Part shown: positions 10,956 to 22,854 of the stretch, piece by piece | Layout of the letters: each line of letters opens with the position of its first letter | Numbering within the stretch: position 1 is the first letter of the stretch | Source: Manihot esculenta | Lineage: Eukaryota > Streptophyta > Magnoliopsida > Malpighiales > Euphorbiaceae | Reading direction: 5' to 3' | Assembly: GCF_001659605.2 (NCBI RefSeq) | Contig: NC_035168.2 | Location: 7,806,058-7,870,057 of the forward strand | DNA: 64,000 nt | The notes under the pieces: model-generated | Told to the model about the DNA's origin: nothing | What the model saw: the letters and a program-made list of their open reading frames with translations, nothing else | The model's database searches: none | Position numbers and translations under genes: made by a program

Positions 10956-13900
10956 CTAGGCAAGTGGTTTTCCAGCAAGAAATGCTTTAAATAGGGCTAG
11001 TGATCTCTTGGGTGATGATAAAGGAACCAAATGAGATCCTCCTCTAATAGTTGTAAACGTAAGGTTGTCTCCATAAACTTGTGTCCATCCACCAACCTAA
11101 GCCAAGAAGGGGAAAAAAAAAAATCTCAATGCTATGTAATTATATCTTGATTGCAGCAAAATGCTAACCTGTTTATCATGAAACCAAGGTCGATAAGTCA
11201 CAGTTGCTTTCAATCCCAACTTCCTTGCTAAACCATTCACCAAAGTCCTTGTCCCAGTAAATGGAATAACTGAATCTAGATCTCCACTGTATAGATTCTT
11301 TCAAACTTGTGTTAATATTAATATAAAATTTTTTATTCCACAGATGAAAAAAGCGTATTGGTCTATACCTGTACACTAGAACTGGGATGCCTGAACTGAT
11401 CAATGAGCCCAAAACATCAACCGTAGGTATCTCAAGGTTTCTCATGTCATACTTCAATACCCTGTAATTGAAAACGTTGAACGTCAATAAACTACATCAT
11501 TTCATAGATTTCAACTAGGGATACTCAGCACTTTGTTCAAAACAATCTGTAAAGAAATCTGAAGTAAGTTCTAAGGATCAGAATTAATGATTACTGGCTG
11601 CAGAAACTCCAATTGCCAACTCCTACAAGCTGTGCATGAAGAGCTTCTTGCACTTCTTTCCTGTTCAGATACACAGAAGTCTTTGGTTGTACACAAACAT
11701 CTATATTTTCTGCAGATTTCTGTATACAGACAAAGCAAAACGCAATGATAAGTTTGCTGCAGAATTAGAAACAGCTTAGAGATTCGTTCAATCTATTCAT
11801 AGAGAGCTTACAGGCTGAATAGGATCTTCTTCCAGCGATTGACTTAATAATGAAACGTGAAATCTTGGTCTCAAGGGATGATTATAGGCACTCAGTCGAG
11901 CTTTCCCAAATGATTCACACACATCAGCTATGATATCGTAGTTATCGATCTCGTCAGGAATTTCTTTCGTAAGTTGATTTCTCACAGCTTTACAAGCAAC
12001 TGAAGCTGACCCTCTTACTATTTCCTCTCTCGCAAGCTGTGAAGTGTTGCAAGTTGTGGTGATAAGTTTGTAAGTAGAATCTGATATCAACCCATGAGAC
12101 CAGTAGTAATCTCCCTGTGAGTTCAAGTCTGTGCTGAAATCCAAAAGAGGATTTCCTAACTGAAATCATCAAATAATTGAGATTTCCATCAGAAATGAAA
12201 TAAATAAATAAATGGGTATTAAAATATTTATATTTTCCAAGTTGTACTTACAGCAATTCTTTTCAAATTGAAATGTAATCCTGACTGGACAATTAGTTTT
12301 GCAAGTTGTGGTACGTAGTGACCTGCAAGGAAGAGTTGATAAATGGCTTTCTAATTAATTCAAGTCTCAAGTTTGTGACAAATATACAGAAATTTTATAC
12401 TTGTCACTATAAAGAAATTCCAACAATAAACTGTTTTTAATCAACCATAGGTACCTCCATAGCTTTCCCCAGCGATGAACAAATCTCTGCTTTTATACTC
12501 TGGAAATTTCACAAGCCAATTCTGCAGGAATTTGAGGTTGTCTTGTGCTAAAGAAAAAGAAAATACAGATAATTAGCTGATTATCTAAAAAGAATATACT
12601 TTGTTTACCAAAAAAAAAGAGAAAAAAATATTTCGATATTTTCCTTAACTATCAGTTTCACCTCCAAAAACCATAAAAAAAATATATATATTTTTCTGAA
12701 AAATAGTTTATGCAAAACAAACGGATTGGAGTAAGAAGTATCTTAACCTGTGATAGTGTCGTTCACAATATTATAAAAAGATGCATCAGCAGAATAAGAA
12801 AAGCCAACCCCTGCTGGTGATTCAAGGTATAGAATGTTTGCTTCTGCAACAAAGAGGAAAGCTTAACTTTTATTAACTTTTCATAAAGGGAAAATATATA
12901 GAAAACAGAACCAAATAAAGAACCTTCCATAGAAGTTAAGGGCTAAAGCTAAGATATTCCTGCACTTCCAGTAATCCAAGGTTGATGGATTATCGAAAAG
13001 AAAGATCTTGTTCATTTTACTCAACTGATTTGCAATTTAAAATTTGTTAGAATTTAATTTTTTTTTTTTTTACTTTATTCTTGTATTTAAAAGAAGAAAT
13101 CAATTTTTATAATAAAAGATAATTTTAAAAAATAAAAAAAAATCAATTAAATACCTTGCAAATCTTATTTTCGCTATTTTTTCAATTATCCACAAAAATT
13201 TAAAAAATTTACTATTTAGTTCCTGAATTTTATCTTTAATAATGATTTGATCTCTATATTTTAGAAATTAAAGTATTTAATTGCTTGATTTTCATTTCGT
13301 CATATAATTTTGGTTCTACCGTTTATCTTTCTAGAAAAAAGTATAAAAAAAATACTATACAGTTTTATTAATTTTTCATTTTAAAGTTTGTGGTTTAATT
13401 CAAAATATGTAATTTAATTTTATACTTAAGTAGTAATTCATAGTATGGTATTATGTTATTTGTAAATAATGATAATTTCTAGATTTCATGTTAACATAAA
13501 AATTATATCATAAGACATTATTTTGATATAAAATTAAATTACAGATCTTGAAATAAACCATATATGTTAGAGTGAAGACATTATTTTGATATAAAATTGA
13601 ATTACAGACCTTGAAATAAACCATATATGTTAGAGTGAAAAACAGATGAAATTACATAATATTTTTTTTTCATTAATTTTAAAATTAAATTACTATTTAA
13701 TCCAAGTATAATTATTTACAATTATGTTTCATAATTTTAAAATTAGTTACAATTTCTTTTTTTATATTAATCTTTTCACTTTTCCACTCTCTGTCTCCCC
13801 CTCTTTATATTTTCTCTTCCTTTTGTGAGAGAGAAGACCGAAAAGAAATAAAGTTAATAGATAAACTTGTGAATTATTGTAAATTAAGGGATGGGATTGT

Positions 13901-14564
13901 TAATAATTAAAATATATAGTAATTTAATTTTAAAACTAAACCAAAAGATAGATAGAAAAACTTGTGCACAATTTCCTAAAAATTTAAGTTGATTTTTTAA
14001 AATTGGTCATCGTCATTGATTTCCAATTTCCACCATTTGTGGAATATAAAATTTACACTTTAGTATAAAAAATTAAAGACATAAAGTAGTGGGATTCACC
14101 TTTATTCCAACTATATTGATGTCTGATAAGAGTTCTTCCATCAGTAGTCCTGAATGGTCCATGCTCAGAGAATCCTCCAGCGCCAACAGAAGAGCAACCA
14201 GGCCCTGCAAAGCAATCTCAATAAATTCAATAACCATAGCTCTAACAAATCTTTAAGAATTTGGAAGCTGCAGCAAGTTAAGTAAAATGGGGTTACCTCC
14301 ATTTAACCAGAGAAGGAGAGGCTTTGAAGCAGGCTCAGTTTCTGCTTCAACAAAGTAATAGAAGAGAGCTCTCTCTTGTTTTTCATCAATGGGAATATAG
14401 CCTGCATATTGCTGGAATCTGACCTGTGGTTGCCCTGGCAGTCTCACTATTTTATCATCTTCTTTGGAGGAGAATCTTGCTGCTATGCATCTTTGCATTA
14501 ATATCATGCAAATTACTGTAGCTTTTATGATCATCCGTGACTGAGATTTCATGTCGGTACTCAA
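10956..14564 (-). CDS. SCPL45: Serine carboxypeptidase-like protein (S10 family, SCPL45-like)
   Basis: A secreted or vacuolar serine carboxypeptidase of family S10, removing C-terminal residues from peptides. Ten minus-strand exons: 14564-14297, 14204-14100, 12843-12748, 12547-12455, 12322-12252, 12159-11812, 11719-11595, 11461-11369, 11286-11169, 11096-10956 (stop TAG). All nine introns are GT...AG and the exons sum to 1,458 bases, 485 codons plus stop with no break. Residues 1-32 look like a signal peptide; Met5 is an alternative start. Landmarks are WLNGGPGCSS (exon 1/2 boundary), the nucleophile Ser185 in GESYGGHYVPQ, Asp402 in [14 protein letters not shown], and His461 in GGSHLVP. Length is usual for the family. 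The closest family I recognise is the SCPL45/46 group; the ortholog assignment is from memory of motifs, and the true substrate is unknown. Intron 2 is 1.26 kb and carries repeat DNA. Confidence 0.93.
13511..13641. repeat. 65-bp tandem duplication inside intron 2 of the carboxypeptidase gene
   Basis: Two adjacent near-identical units, each containing GACATTATTTTGATATAAAA, then CTTGAAATAAACC and CATATATGTTAGAGTGA. They differ at a few bases (GATCTT/GACCTT, AAATTA/AAATTG). The surrounding intron (12844-14099) is AT-rich, and I saw no coding sequence in it. Confidence 0.8.
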
Positions 14565-14750
14565 AGAGAGAGAGACAGAGTGAGAGAGAGAGAGAGTTGT
14601 GTGGAACTTTGCAAGCTATGTTGCAGTGTAGTTAGGTTCCATGTTCACATAATGTGAGCGGAAAATGGCAAAATCTGAGCCCCTCGTGACGTGCCTTCGT
14701 TGACTAGGAGGAGACAGAGACAGGTACAGTTAATAAACTATATAAGAAGA
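14565..14750 (-). promoter_or_regulatory. Promoter and 5' UTR of the carboxypeptidase gene
   Basis: On the minus strand a TATA box (TATATAG) lies at 14744-14738, about 175 bases before the ATG. Between them is a CT-rich leader, seen on the plus strand as GA repeats at 14565-14600, a common plant core-promoter and leader feature. A W-box-like TTGACT is at 14700-14705 and a TGACGTG bZIP-like core near 14686, both close to the likely transcription start. Their function is inferred from consensus only. Confidence 0.5.
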
Positions 14751-14907
14751 GAATTTCTTTTTTTTTTTTTTCATTTTTCATTAAAACGTTGAATATCTCG
14801 TAAATAATTGATCAAATTCGAGATCTCAACAGCTTTTTACAAATGAAAAGTAAAAAAAGAAGAAGAGTAACTAGACTATTTCTTATTGGGACAATGAGAG
14901 ATTTGGT

Positions 14908-15052
14908 AACATGTATAATTGAATAAGACAAAATAAATACAGCTGAGTCTTTGGCTGCAATCGCCCCAAGAAAAATATTATCCACTACTCTCCTCAAGAA
15001 TGGCCCATAAGAGGGATTCATCCAAGAATGAAGTTCACATGCACATTTTATA
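14908..15052. repeat. Dispersed repeat, copy 1 (partner at 18163-18308)
   Basis: About 145 bp shared in direct orientation with 18163-18308. Both contain AATTGAATAAGACAAAATAA, then AATATTATCCA, AGAATGGCCCA and CATCCAAGAATGAAGTTCA, with about 20% differences between. On the minus strand, copy 1 is open (a 69-codon frame, 15021-14812) and copy 2 is broken by stops. I do not recognise the product. It could be a relic of a gene or a mobile-element piece. Confidence 0.7.
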
Positions 15053-15974
15053 AATTAGGGATAATTATAAAAAAAAAAAAATAGCCTGTAGTTTTTCCAT
15101 ACTCAAGTTGAAAAACAAACGCCTTTTGACAGTGAATTTTTTTTTAATATTATTAAAAATTATTAATAAATTTAAAAATACTTTTTTTTAAATAAAAATA
15201 AAAATTAAAAAAATAAAATCTGAAATTTTTTAAATTTACTGAGATGTATTTGTTACCAAATTAAATCTATAAATATTAAAAATATATACTTTATAATCTC
15301 GTAAATACAATAATAACATTCTATATTTTAATTTATAACAAATACTTTTTAAGTACTGAAACTTTTCCTTCAATATTGTTAAATAATATTAGTATATTAT
15401 AAATTACTAATATTTAATAAAAATATATTTTTATTTTTTATTTTTAAAATTTTCTTTAAATTTTTTATTAATAAAATAATTTTTTAATTTAAACTTTATT
15501 TTTTAATTAAAATTAATTATTATATTTTTATAATTTAGTTTTTAAATATTATAATTATTAATAAATTTTTATATTTATAAACTTTAATATTTTATATGTA
15601 AAAAAGCAATAAAATAAAAATTAAATAACCAACATATTTTTTTATCTAATTAAATAAAAAAAATAGATAATTGAGAAGGAAAAAAAATAGATGATGATTT
15701 TTTTTTGCTTGAATTTTAATGGATATTGTGGTAAAATTCCTAATTTAATTTTTATTTTATTAATTTATTATAAAATATTAAATATTAAATTTATTAAATA
15801 TATTAGATTAATTTTTAAAAATTATAAATAATTATAATTTTTAGTGATCAATTTATAATAATATAGGATGAATTATAAATAAAGAGATTATTTTATTATA
15901 AAAAAATTATAATTAAATTTAAAAATATATCAACTAAATCATATATTTTACAAAATTTTAAAAATTAGAATATA
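15053..15974. other. Very AT-rich intergenic DNA
   Basis: Long A/T runs with no frame, RNA gene or repeat boundary that I can support. Confidence 0.6.
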
Positions 15975-17130
15975 ACTTATTTTAATTAAAAGAGATAATG
16001 ATTAAAAAAATTATCTTTTTCTCCATTTAAATCTCATATTTTTATACTTATTTCAACTGCATCCAAATAATTAAATTTTTTTAAAAATTAATGAAATTGC
16101 CACATCATCTTAACATATCATTACCACGTCAGTCTGTCATATCAACCATATTTAAAATATAATTGGTTATAATTTAAAATATTAGAATTAAATTAATAAA
16201 TTTTTAAAATTTAGAGTGTAATTATAAATTTTTTAAAAAATTAGAGTTTTTTTAGTCATTTATCTTAAAATTAAAATTAATAATACTAAAAAATAATTTA
16301 TAGTATTATTATAAAACTTTTAATTTTATCAATGATTTAGTATACCAATTTTATTTTAATTTAATTATGAATTAACTCATTTTCTAAAATATTTTTTTTT
16401 GCAAAGCCATAGTTTAAAAAATGCATAATTATAAATATAATTGAAAGTAATAAAATGCTATTTTTAAAAAAATATATTAAAAAAATAGTTATAGCTATTT
16501 TATTATTTTATACACTCAAAAATAAGTTATGTGAAATATAATTTTAAATTAATTTTATATTTCACATTTATAATATAATATAATTAATATGTATGGTTGA
16601 TGATACACTTTTTTTTTAACTACAATAATAATAATACATATTAAAAAAATTAGAATGTGGATTAATTTTGAATTAAATTAAAATAAGTTAATATATTAAA
16701 TTATTGATAAAATTAAGAAATTTATAATAATAATAATAATATAAATTATTTTTTTAATTGAAGAGAAATTAAAAAAAAAACTCTAATCTTTTAAAAAATC
16801 TACAATTATACTCTAAACATTAAAAATTTATCAATTAAATTTTAATTTTTTAAGTTGTAACTAATTATACTCTGAATTTCATTGATATCGCAAAATAAAT
16901 TTAATTTTTTAAGTTGTAACTAATTATATTCTGAATTTCATTGATACTGCAAAATAACATAGTAATGACATGGCAAATGATGTGGCAATTTAATAGAAAA
17001 GTATGTAACTGAAACAAATATAAAAATGTGGAGTTTAATTATTGAACCATAAAATAATAGGTACAATTATAAAAATAAAAAAATAAAATTTTTTTTATCA
17101 TTATCTCAATTAAAAATTATTTTTTAATTA
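15975..17130. mobile_element. Foldback (long inverted repeat) element
   Basis: The left arm (about 15975-16390) and right arm (about 16650-17130) are diverged inverted copies. Left AGAGATAATGATTAAAAAAATT pairs with right TTTTTTTATCATTATCTC. Left ATTGCCACATCATCTTAACA pairs with the right-arm segment containing GATGTGGCAATTTAATAG. Left TAGAGTGTAATTATAAATTTT pairs with the right-arm segment near TCTACAATTATACTCTAAAC. Near the centre, TTTTATCAATGATTTAG and TAAATTATTGATAAAAT also pair. No transposase is present. The right arm has a ~60-bp internal tandem duplication (about 16838-16950, TTTTAAGTTGTAACTAATTATA twice). The exact ends and target duplication are unresolved. Confidence 0.6.
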
Positions 17131-18162
17131 ATTTTTAAATTTTAATTCAACCTTTATAGAGAAAGCTCAATAAAGTGAACTTACGTATTTTTTTATTATA
17201 AATTAAAATATAAAATTCAATTTAAAAAAATTAGAAAGTAGTTTTTTTTTTAATAATTATCCTTGTAAATTATATAAAACTATACATAAAAATCTTTAAA
17301 AGTTATGAAAAACATTTAGTATTTGTCAATCTTTTTATTTTAATATATTGATTAATTTGTATAGTTTAATTTAGTCAATGAATTAGTTCTTCATTTAACA
17401 ATTTTTTTCATACTATTTGACAATAGTCAAGTGGATTTTCCATAAAAAAATATATATTAATATATATTTTTTCCATATATAATGCTCTTTTCTTTCTCAT
17501 ACAGATAGTTTAACTTAATTATTAAATTAGATTATATGCTATTATTGAAAATTCAAATAAAAAATCTAGTTAATTATCTCCGCACAGAATTATTCTTTTC
17601 AACTTATTAAACTAAATTTAAGAAATTCGTTATACTCACAGATTTAATCTGGTGATAAGTACATCTGAATAGATCGGAAAGATCTCAGTTCTATTCCTCC
17701 AATTCCTTTTTTTTTTTCAAAAAAAATTTAAAGAATTCGTTAAATACTATAAATAAATAGATGATTTAATTTTCGGAGTTTATAAATTAATTTGATAAAT
17801 ATCTCACTAGGATAGACCGAAGCCCATTTCTTCTAATTCCGTTCAAGCTCAATTGAGATGGATTAAACCCGATGAATAATATATCAGCCCAATTTTGTTA
17901 TCTTCTAAGTCCAATTCGATTTTAAATCTACTACTTAAATGATTAGGCCTAATATTTATCTCATGAATATTAATTATGCTTTTTAAAGTTTTTTTTTTAT
18001 TTCAAGACTTATTAATTTATATCCTATATAAATTAAATCATTTAATTACCAATCATGCAAATTTGATTACAAATTAAATTCATTTAATTTATTTAATTAA
18101 TTAAACATTTTAATTTATTTGTCAAATTAATATTATCTTGGTTGTGAAAATTTTTTCTTAGC
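17131..18162. other. AT-rich intergenic DNA
   Basis: No supported gene. A slightly less AT-rich patch at 17800-17960 (AAGCCCATTTCTTCTAATTC, CAGCCCAATTTTG) has no readable frame. Confidence 0.5.
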
Positions 18163-18308
18163 ATGTGTAATTGAATAAGACAAAATAAATACAACTGATA
18201 CTTCGGCCGCGCTCCCCACAAAGATAAATATTATCCAGTACCAGGCTCAGAATGGCCCAAAATAGGGACCCATCCAAGAATGAAGTTCAGATGCTTAATA
18301 TTTTATAA
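18163..18308. repeat. Dispersed repeat, copy 2 (partner at 14908-15052)
   Basis: This is the second copy of the ~145-bp repeat described at 14908. On the minus strand its frame is interrupted by stops, while the shared blocks remain clear. Confidence 0.7.
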
Positions 18309-18429
18309 ATTATACAAAATTATGCATAAAATCATTAAAATTTATTACAAAAAATTAGTCTCTGAGTTTTTTTGTTATTGGCCAGTGTTTTTATTTTAAA
18401 ATTACACTGATTAATTTAACAGTAAAGTG

Positions 18430-18431
<2 letters not shown>

Positions 18432-18471
<40 letters not shown>
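18432..18471. repeat. (AT)n microsatellite, ~40 bp
   Basis: An uninterrupted run of alternating A and T. Confidence 0.95.
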
Positions 18472-18474
<3 letters not shown>

Positions 18475-18574
18475 TATATAATGCTCTTTTCTTTATCTCT
18501 TAGAGGGTATTTTAATCTAATTTATTAAAATAAATATAAATATTTTGTAAGTTAATTTGAGTTTAAAATATTTA

Positions 18575-18925
18575 AGTAGTTATTTCGGTTTGATTCGATT
18601 TTTAATTTTAAAAATTTCAGTTATTTTGATTCGGTTTGATTTTGATCAGAAAAAAATAAAATAAAAATCAAACTGAACTTATTAGTAATAATAATATATT
18701 ATTTTTAATACTATAGAGAGATTAAATTATATCAAGGTTAAAATATTTTAATTAAATTTTAAAATACCAAAATTAAAGTGTAAAACATAAAGAATTTATT
18801 AAAATTTCAAATTGATCAAATTGAATCAAATCGATTTGATTCGATTCAATTTTCACAAATATCAAAATTTTAATTTTTGATTTATTTGATTTAATTTTAA
18901 ATGGAACCAACCGAATACTAAATTC
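18575..18925. repeat. MITE-like inverted repeat with TCGGTTTGATT motifs
   Basis: The left end has repeated TTTCGGTTTGATTCGATTTTT-like motifs. The right end has the complement (AATTGAATCAAATCGATTTG, then AACCAACCGAATA). This layout, with GGTTTGATTCGGTTT-type subterminal repeats, is common in small plant inverted-repeat elements. Ends and target duplication are not resolved. Confidence 0.4.
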
Positions 18926-19023
18926 TATTAAAGACGCTCGAAACAAGCAAAATAAAGGTTTTTAAGTGATTCATTTTAGCAGGGTGGAGCTAACAAGAGT
19001 GAGAGATTGGAGAAGCAGGAAGT

Positions 19024-19455
19024 TTGGGTGGGTGGGATAACTCTGAGAGTATATTTCAATGTAGTGTTTCTGGTTTTTCGGAACATAATAGTACGCCAAT
19101 AATTGTTGAACCTTTAGCTCTCCGTCACTATTTGCTCTTTGCGACAAAATTTTTGCTTTTTAATGACTGCATTCTTATGGACTGTTTGCAAATGATTCAA
19201 TATCTTCAGTTTCCACGTTTACACATTTCTGAACTAGATTTGATTTTGAATGATTATAAATTTTTGTTAGATTTTAGAACTGATATTTCTGGGGTTCGTC
19301 GTCATGCCACTCTAAGTGCTCATATTTTGGTCTGCTCATATTTTGGTTAGAGAATCTATTAAATATGGTCATCTCTCTGTTTGGAATGATATTTCTCTTT
19401 ATTTAATGGAATTTTATTAATACAATTAGTAGTTTTACTTTCAAAAAAAAAAAAA
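19024..19455 (+). pseudogene. 3' end of an L1-type LINE: RNase H-like domain and poly(A)
   Basis: A 108-codon frame (19024-19350), continued in a shifted frame to about 19420, resembles the RNase H-like domain of plant LINEs and related reverse-transcriptase-like proteins. The usual order of blocks is visible: PLALRHYLLFATKF, then DCLQMIQYLQFP, SELDLILNDYKFLLD, and RRHATLSAHILV in place of the usual RR-x-N-x-x-AH. A run of 14 A at about 19442-19455, right after the coding relic, is consistent with a LINE poly(A) tail. The 5' part of the LINE is missing, as expected for 5'-truncated insertion. I could not confirm a target duplication. Confidence 0.6.
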
Positions 19456-20450
19456 ACTCTCTCATGTTGAAAATCGTAAAAATTCACTGAAATAAAAGTT
19501 TTTAAAAAAATTCAAATGTTGAAGCATAAAAAATATGAAAAATGAGCCTTTTCATTTTTTTTAAACTATTCAATCTAAATCTTTTTATTTGTTTCCAATG
19601 AAAAAGTTGAAAACTGAACTTATTTTTTATTAAATAAAATTTAATTCATTAAAAATATTATAAAATTACCTATTTTAAATTTTTTTTTTTAAATTTAACA
19701 TTATTTTCAATTATAAAAATTATCTATTATAAAAGCAAGTGTAAAACTATTGCCATTGAACTCTCATTAATTTTATTAATACAAATTTTTTAAAAATTTT
19801 TTAATTCTGAAAATCTTATAATCATGTATTTTTTTTTTAATTATATCACATTTTTAAAAGAATACATTAATACAAATTGTCTTTATATATTACTTGCTAC
19901 TAACTCTCACATTTTATGATATCTATACATTTTTTTTTATATTTATTTTACATATTTAAGTGGGTAGGCTCTAAGTACTTTTTTATAAAATTAATTAAAT
20001 ATTTTTTTAATTAAAAATATATGAATAAATTTATAGAAAATATAATCTAATAATTAATCTATAATTATTATTTTTTAATAAGATAATTGTATAATTAAAA
20101 ATATTAAATATATATTATTAATTTTTTTATTGTTATATATAAACTAAAAAATAAAAATATATTTGAATTCCAGGTGCCATCCTGTCTGTAAAGTTTAAAA
20201 ATTTAAAAACTAAAAGATTGTAGTAGCTTAAGAAACATACTTGGATTTGTTGAAGACGTTGGTTGATGCTAAGGTTGTCTAGACTAAAAATTCTAAAACT
20301 TGAATGGTTTAACTTCATAGTTGAAATTTGGATTGACTCTTCAATCTAGATTGTATGTATTTGAGTAAGAATCATATTGTTTTTTTTTTTTTTAACTAGA
20401 AAATCCATTCATTGCATGCAATTGTTGCTGTTTTCTTAAAAGTGAAGGAC
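19456..20450. other. AT-rich intergenic DNA
   Basis: No supported gene. Small frames (for example a minus-strand 61-codon frame at 20318-20133) match no family I know. Confidence 0.5.
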
Positions 20451-21450
20451 ACATGTCGATGGGGTGATTAGTATTAGTGAAAATTCTACCAACCTTAATT
20501 TATTGTGCTTTTTCTATACAAAGACTTTGAACTAAAGTGGTTAGAGGAGAGAGTCTAGATTCAATAGAAAAAGTATTTATATCATTAACTCTCTTATAAG
20601 AGTCTTGTAGGGGTCCAAATTGCTTTGAATTTGCTGTCATAGTAGATATCAAATCGCTAGCCTCTCAAGGAGTCTTTTTCACTATTACACCACCACTTGT
20701 AGCATTCATCATATGTTTCTCCATGGGTAAGAGTCATACATAAAAATATAGCATGAGTTGTTTATCTTAAATGTCATGTCTAGAATAACTTGCACATAGG
20801 TGCTTAAATCTCTCCTAATGGTCATGAAGAGTTCCTGAGTTTTTTTTTCTTATTATTGATATTACCCGTTTAATTAAAAATGTTCTAGACGTGAGAAAAG
20901 ATCGGTTTAAAAATAATTTCACTATTTCTCTAGCCAATCTTTTGCATTATCAACTAATTAGAAAGGAAAAACTCTTAGTTGTATATGCTCTTCAAAAACT
21001 CCTTACGATCTCATGTTGGAACATACAACATGGAACTCCTCCAAACGCCTATGAAGATCTTCCCTTTCACGTCCTTAAAAGGTAGGGAGGAGATGAATCA
21101 ATTCTGACTTCAGTTCAAGTATTGCATTTAGTTGAGGATATGTGATGCAAAGTGGTTGAGTATCATCAACAGTGTTAATATCTTGGATTGCTTAAATATT
21201 AGCCATATTTTCCTTAATGTCAAATTCCTTGGAGGAATTGTTTGTGTCGAATATTATTTCTTCTATGCCCACGACTTGTCCCTCCACAGTGACCTGTGCT
21301 TGATCGTTAGTGGTGGATGATGAAACCACTCTGTTTGATTGTTTGGCCTCTTTTTCTCAGCTTCTTCGTGGTTTTCTCAATTTTTAGATTGAATTCAAGT
21401 CTACTTGTAATATTAGAATGTGTCATTCAAAAGAATTAATAAAACTAATT
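20451..21450 (-). pseudogene. Athila/Tat-type gypsy gag relic
   Basis: On the minus strand the sequence, read across frames, follows the Athila-type gag order. First comes an ELKSELIHLLP-like block (about 21120-21090), then HRRLEEFHVVCSNMRS and EEHIQLRVFPF (about 21050-20960), then DNAKDWLEK (about 20930). A later block reads ...GGVIVKKTP-like near 20680. Stops and frameshifts occur throughout. It lies directly downstream of a degenerate primer site and an LTR (21481-22832), the expected 5' to 3' order on this strand. The pol region is missing, as no related sequence follows below 20450. Confidence 0.65.
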
Positions 21451-21454
21451 AAAA

Positions 21455-21476
21455 CTATTCTTCAGCGACAATGCCA
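21455..21476 (-). promoter_or_regulatory. Degenerate primer-binding site of Athila/Tat type
   Basis: The minus strand reads TTTTGGCATTGTCGCTGAAG, close to the TTTTGGCGCCGTTGCCGGGG seen next to the 5' LTR of Athila/Tat retrotransposons. It sits a few bases from the LTR end (TTCAACACCCATTCA) and upstream of the gag relic. Confidence 0.6.
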
Positions 21477-21480
21477 AAAT

Positions 21481-22832
21481 TGAATGGGTGTTGAAGCCAA
21501 TAAAAATAAATTTTTACTTTTTCAAAACAAAATAAATTATGATTGTAGTGAGCTAGTTGATTTCATAAAGATTGAAAAGAAAATTAATTCAATTTAAAGA
21601 TAAAAAAATAAAAATAAAAATAAAATAAAGGATTTGAATGTGAATAAAAATTAATTCAATAAAAAATGACTAAATTAACTCAAAGAAGCAAAGTAATTAA
21701 ATTTAACAGAGAAAGTCAATAAGATGAATTCAGTTAAAGGATTAATCTCAGTTTAGTTGATCACGTATAAAGATAATTTCAATTTATTTCTTAATAAATC
21801 AATTTTAAATATTGAAGATGTTTCATATACCGATCCTTCCGTAGATTTTAAACTAACTAAGATATACTCTTTAACTAACTCTAACTCTTGAACAATTGTA
21901 GGAGAAACTTTTGGAATTTAATCTAATTACAACATTAAGAATTAAAAAAACTTAATTCTAACTAATAAATGCGGGACACTTGGTTTATTTAAGCTATATT
22001 ATATTATTCCTTAAGGTCTTACGCAAGATAATTCACCACTTATTTTATATTACACTAAACAAGTATGGATTTAATCAACCTAAATGACAATATATTATTC
22101 TAAAAATTATACAGCGGGCCTATTTGCAACAATCAATAAAATAATAATAAAAACTAGTTACGGAAATAATATAAATGCTAAAAGAAAATAAGAAAATAAT
22201 AAAATCAATTAAATCGCACAACAAATTGAATTGAAACTTCAATTATCATTTAACTAAAAGGAGAATTTAGCCAAACATATTTATGGCTCAAACGCAATAA
22301 GTAGAAGTAATCAAAATTAGAAGATAGAAGATGATACTCATAAACTATTATCCTTTAAATACCAATAATAAATTCCTAATAACTAGAAGTATTGAACAAA
22401 TAGGAAAAGTATCTTTTGATTTCTCTCCAATTCCTCTATAATTCTGATGTATTTAATCCCCAAAGAGAGAGAACTGACCGTTGATTTAATAGGAAGGTTC
22501 TTTCAATCATGTGTCTTAATAATTCTTTCCAAATAAGTCTCTGTCACTTTTTTGTGGGATTAGTTATACTTATAACCTAACCCATGGCAAAATGCATCTA
22601 TCGATCAAAGAATCAGAATTTGAAATGGACTCTATTTCTTCTTGTGGCAGGTTATGTCCATGACTTTTTCGGTTTCAATATCCAAATCAAATACTATTGT
22701 TGCCTCTTTTTCTCCAATCTTTACTTATCCTAAAAACACAAATACTAAAACAAATCAATATCTTCAAGTTGATTTTAACTCAAAATCTAAGTGTTTAAAA
22801 TATAACAATAATTGAAGATATGCATATCATCA
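21481..22832 (-). repeat. 5' LTR of the Athila/Tat-type relic (~1.35 kb)
   Basis: On its own strand it begins TGATGATATGC and ends TTCAACACCCATTCA. Length and ends match the solo LTR at 55767-57099 (TGATGAGTTGC...TTCAACACCCGTCA). Both also carry a TAGCC-x-x-x-x-(T)ATGGC block in the middle. Sequence identity to the other copies is low, so this is an old member. No coding sequence. Confidence 0.55.
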
Positions 22833-22854
22833 TACAATATGGCACCCTATAAGA

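Noticed and set aside
14908..18308. The two 145-bp direct repeats considered as LTRs of one element
   Set aside because: There is no TG...CA boundary, primer site, polypurine tract or coding relic between them, and a foldback element and MITE-like DNA occupy the interval.
21481..22832. Clean target duplication for the 21.5-22.8 kb LTR
   Set aside because: The flanks do not match for any TG...CA choice I tried. The primer site and gag on one side show it is a 5' LTR rather than a solo LTR.
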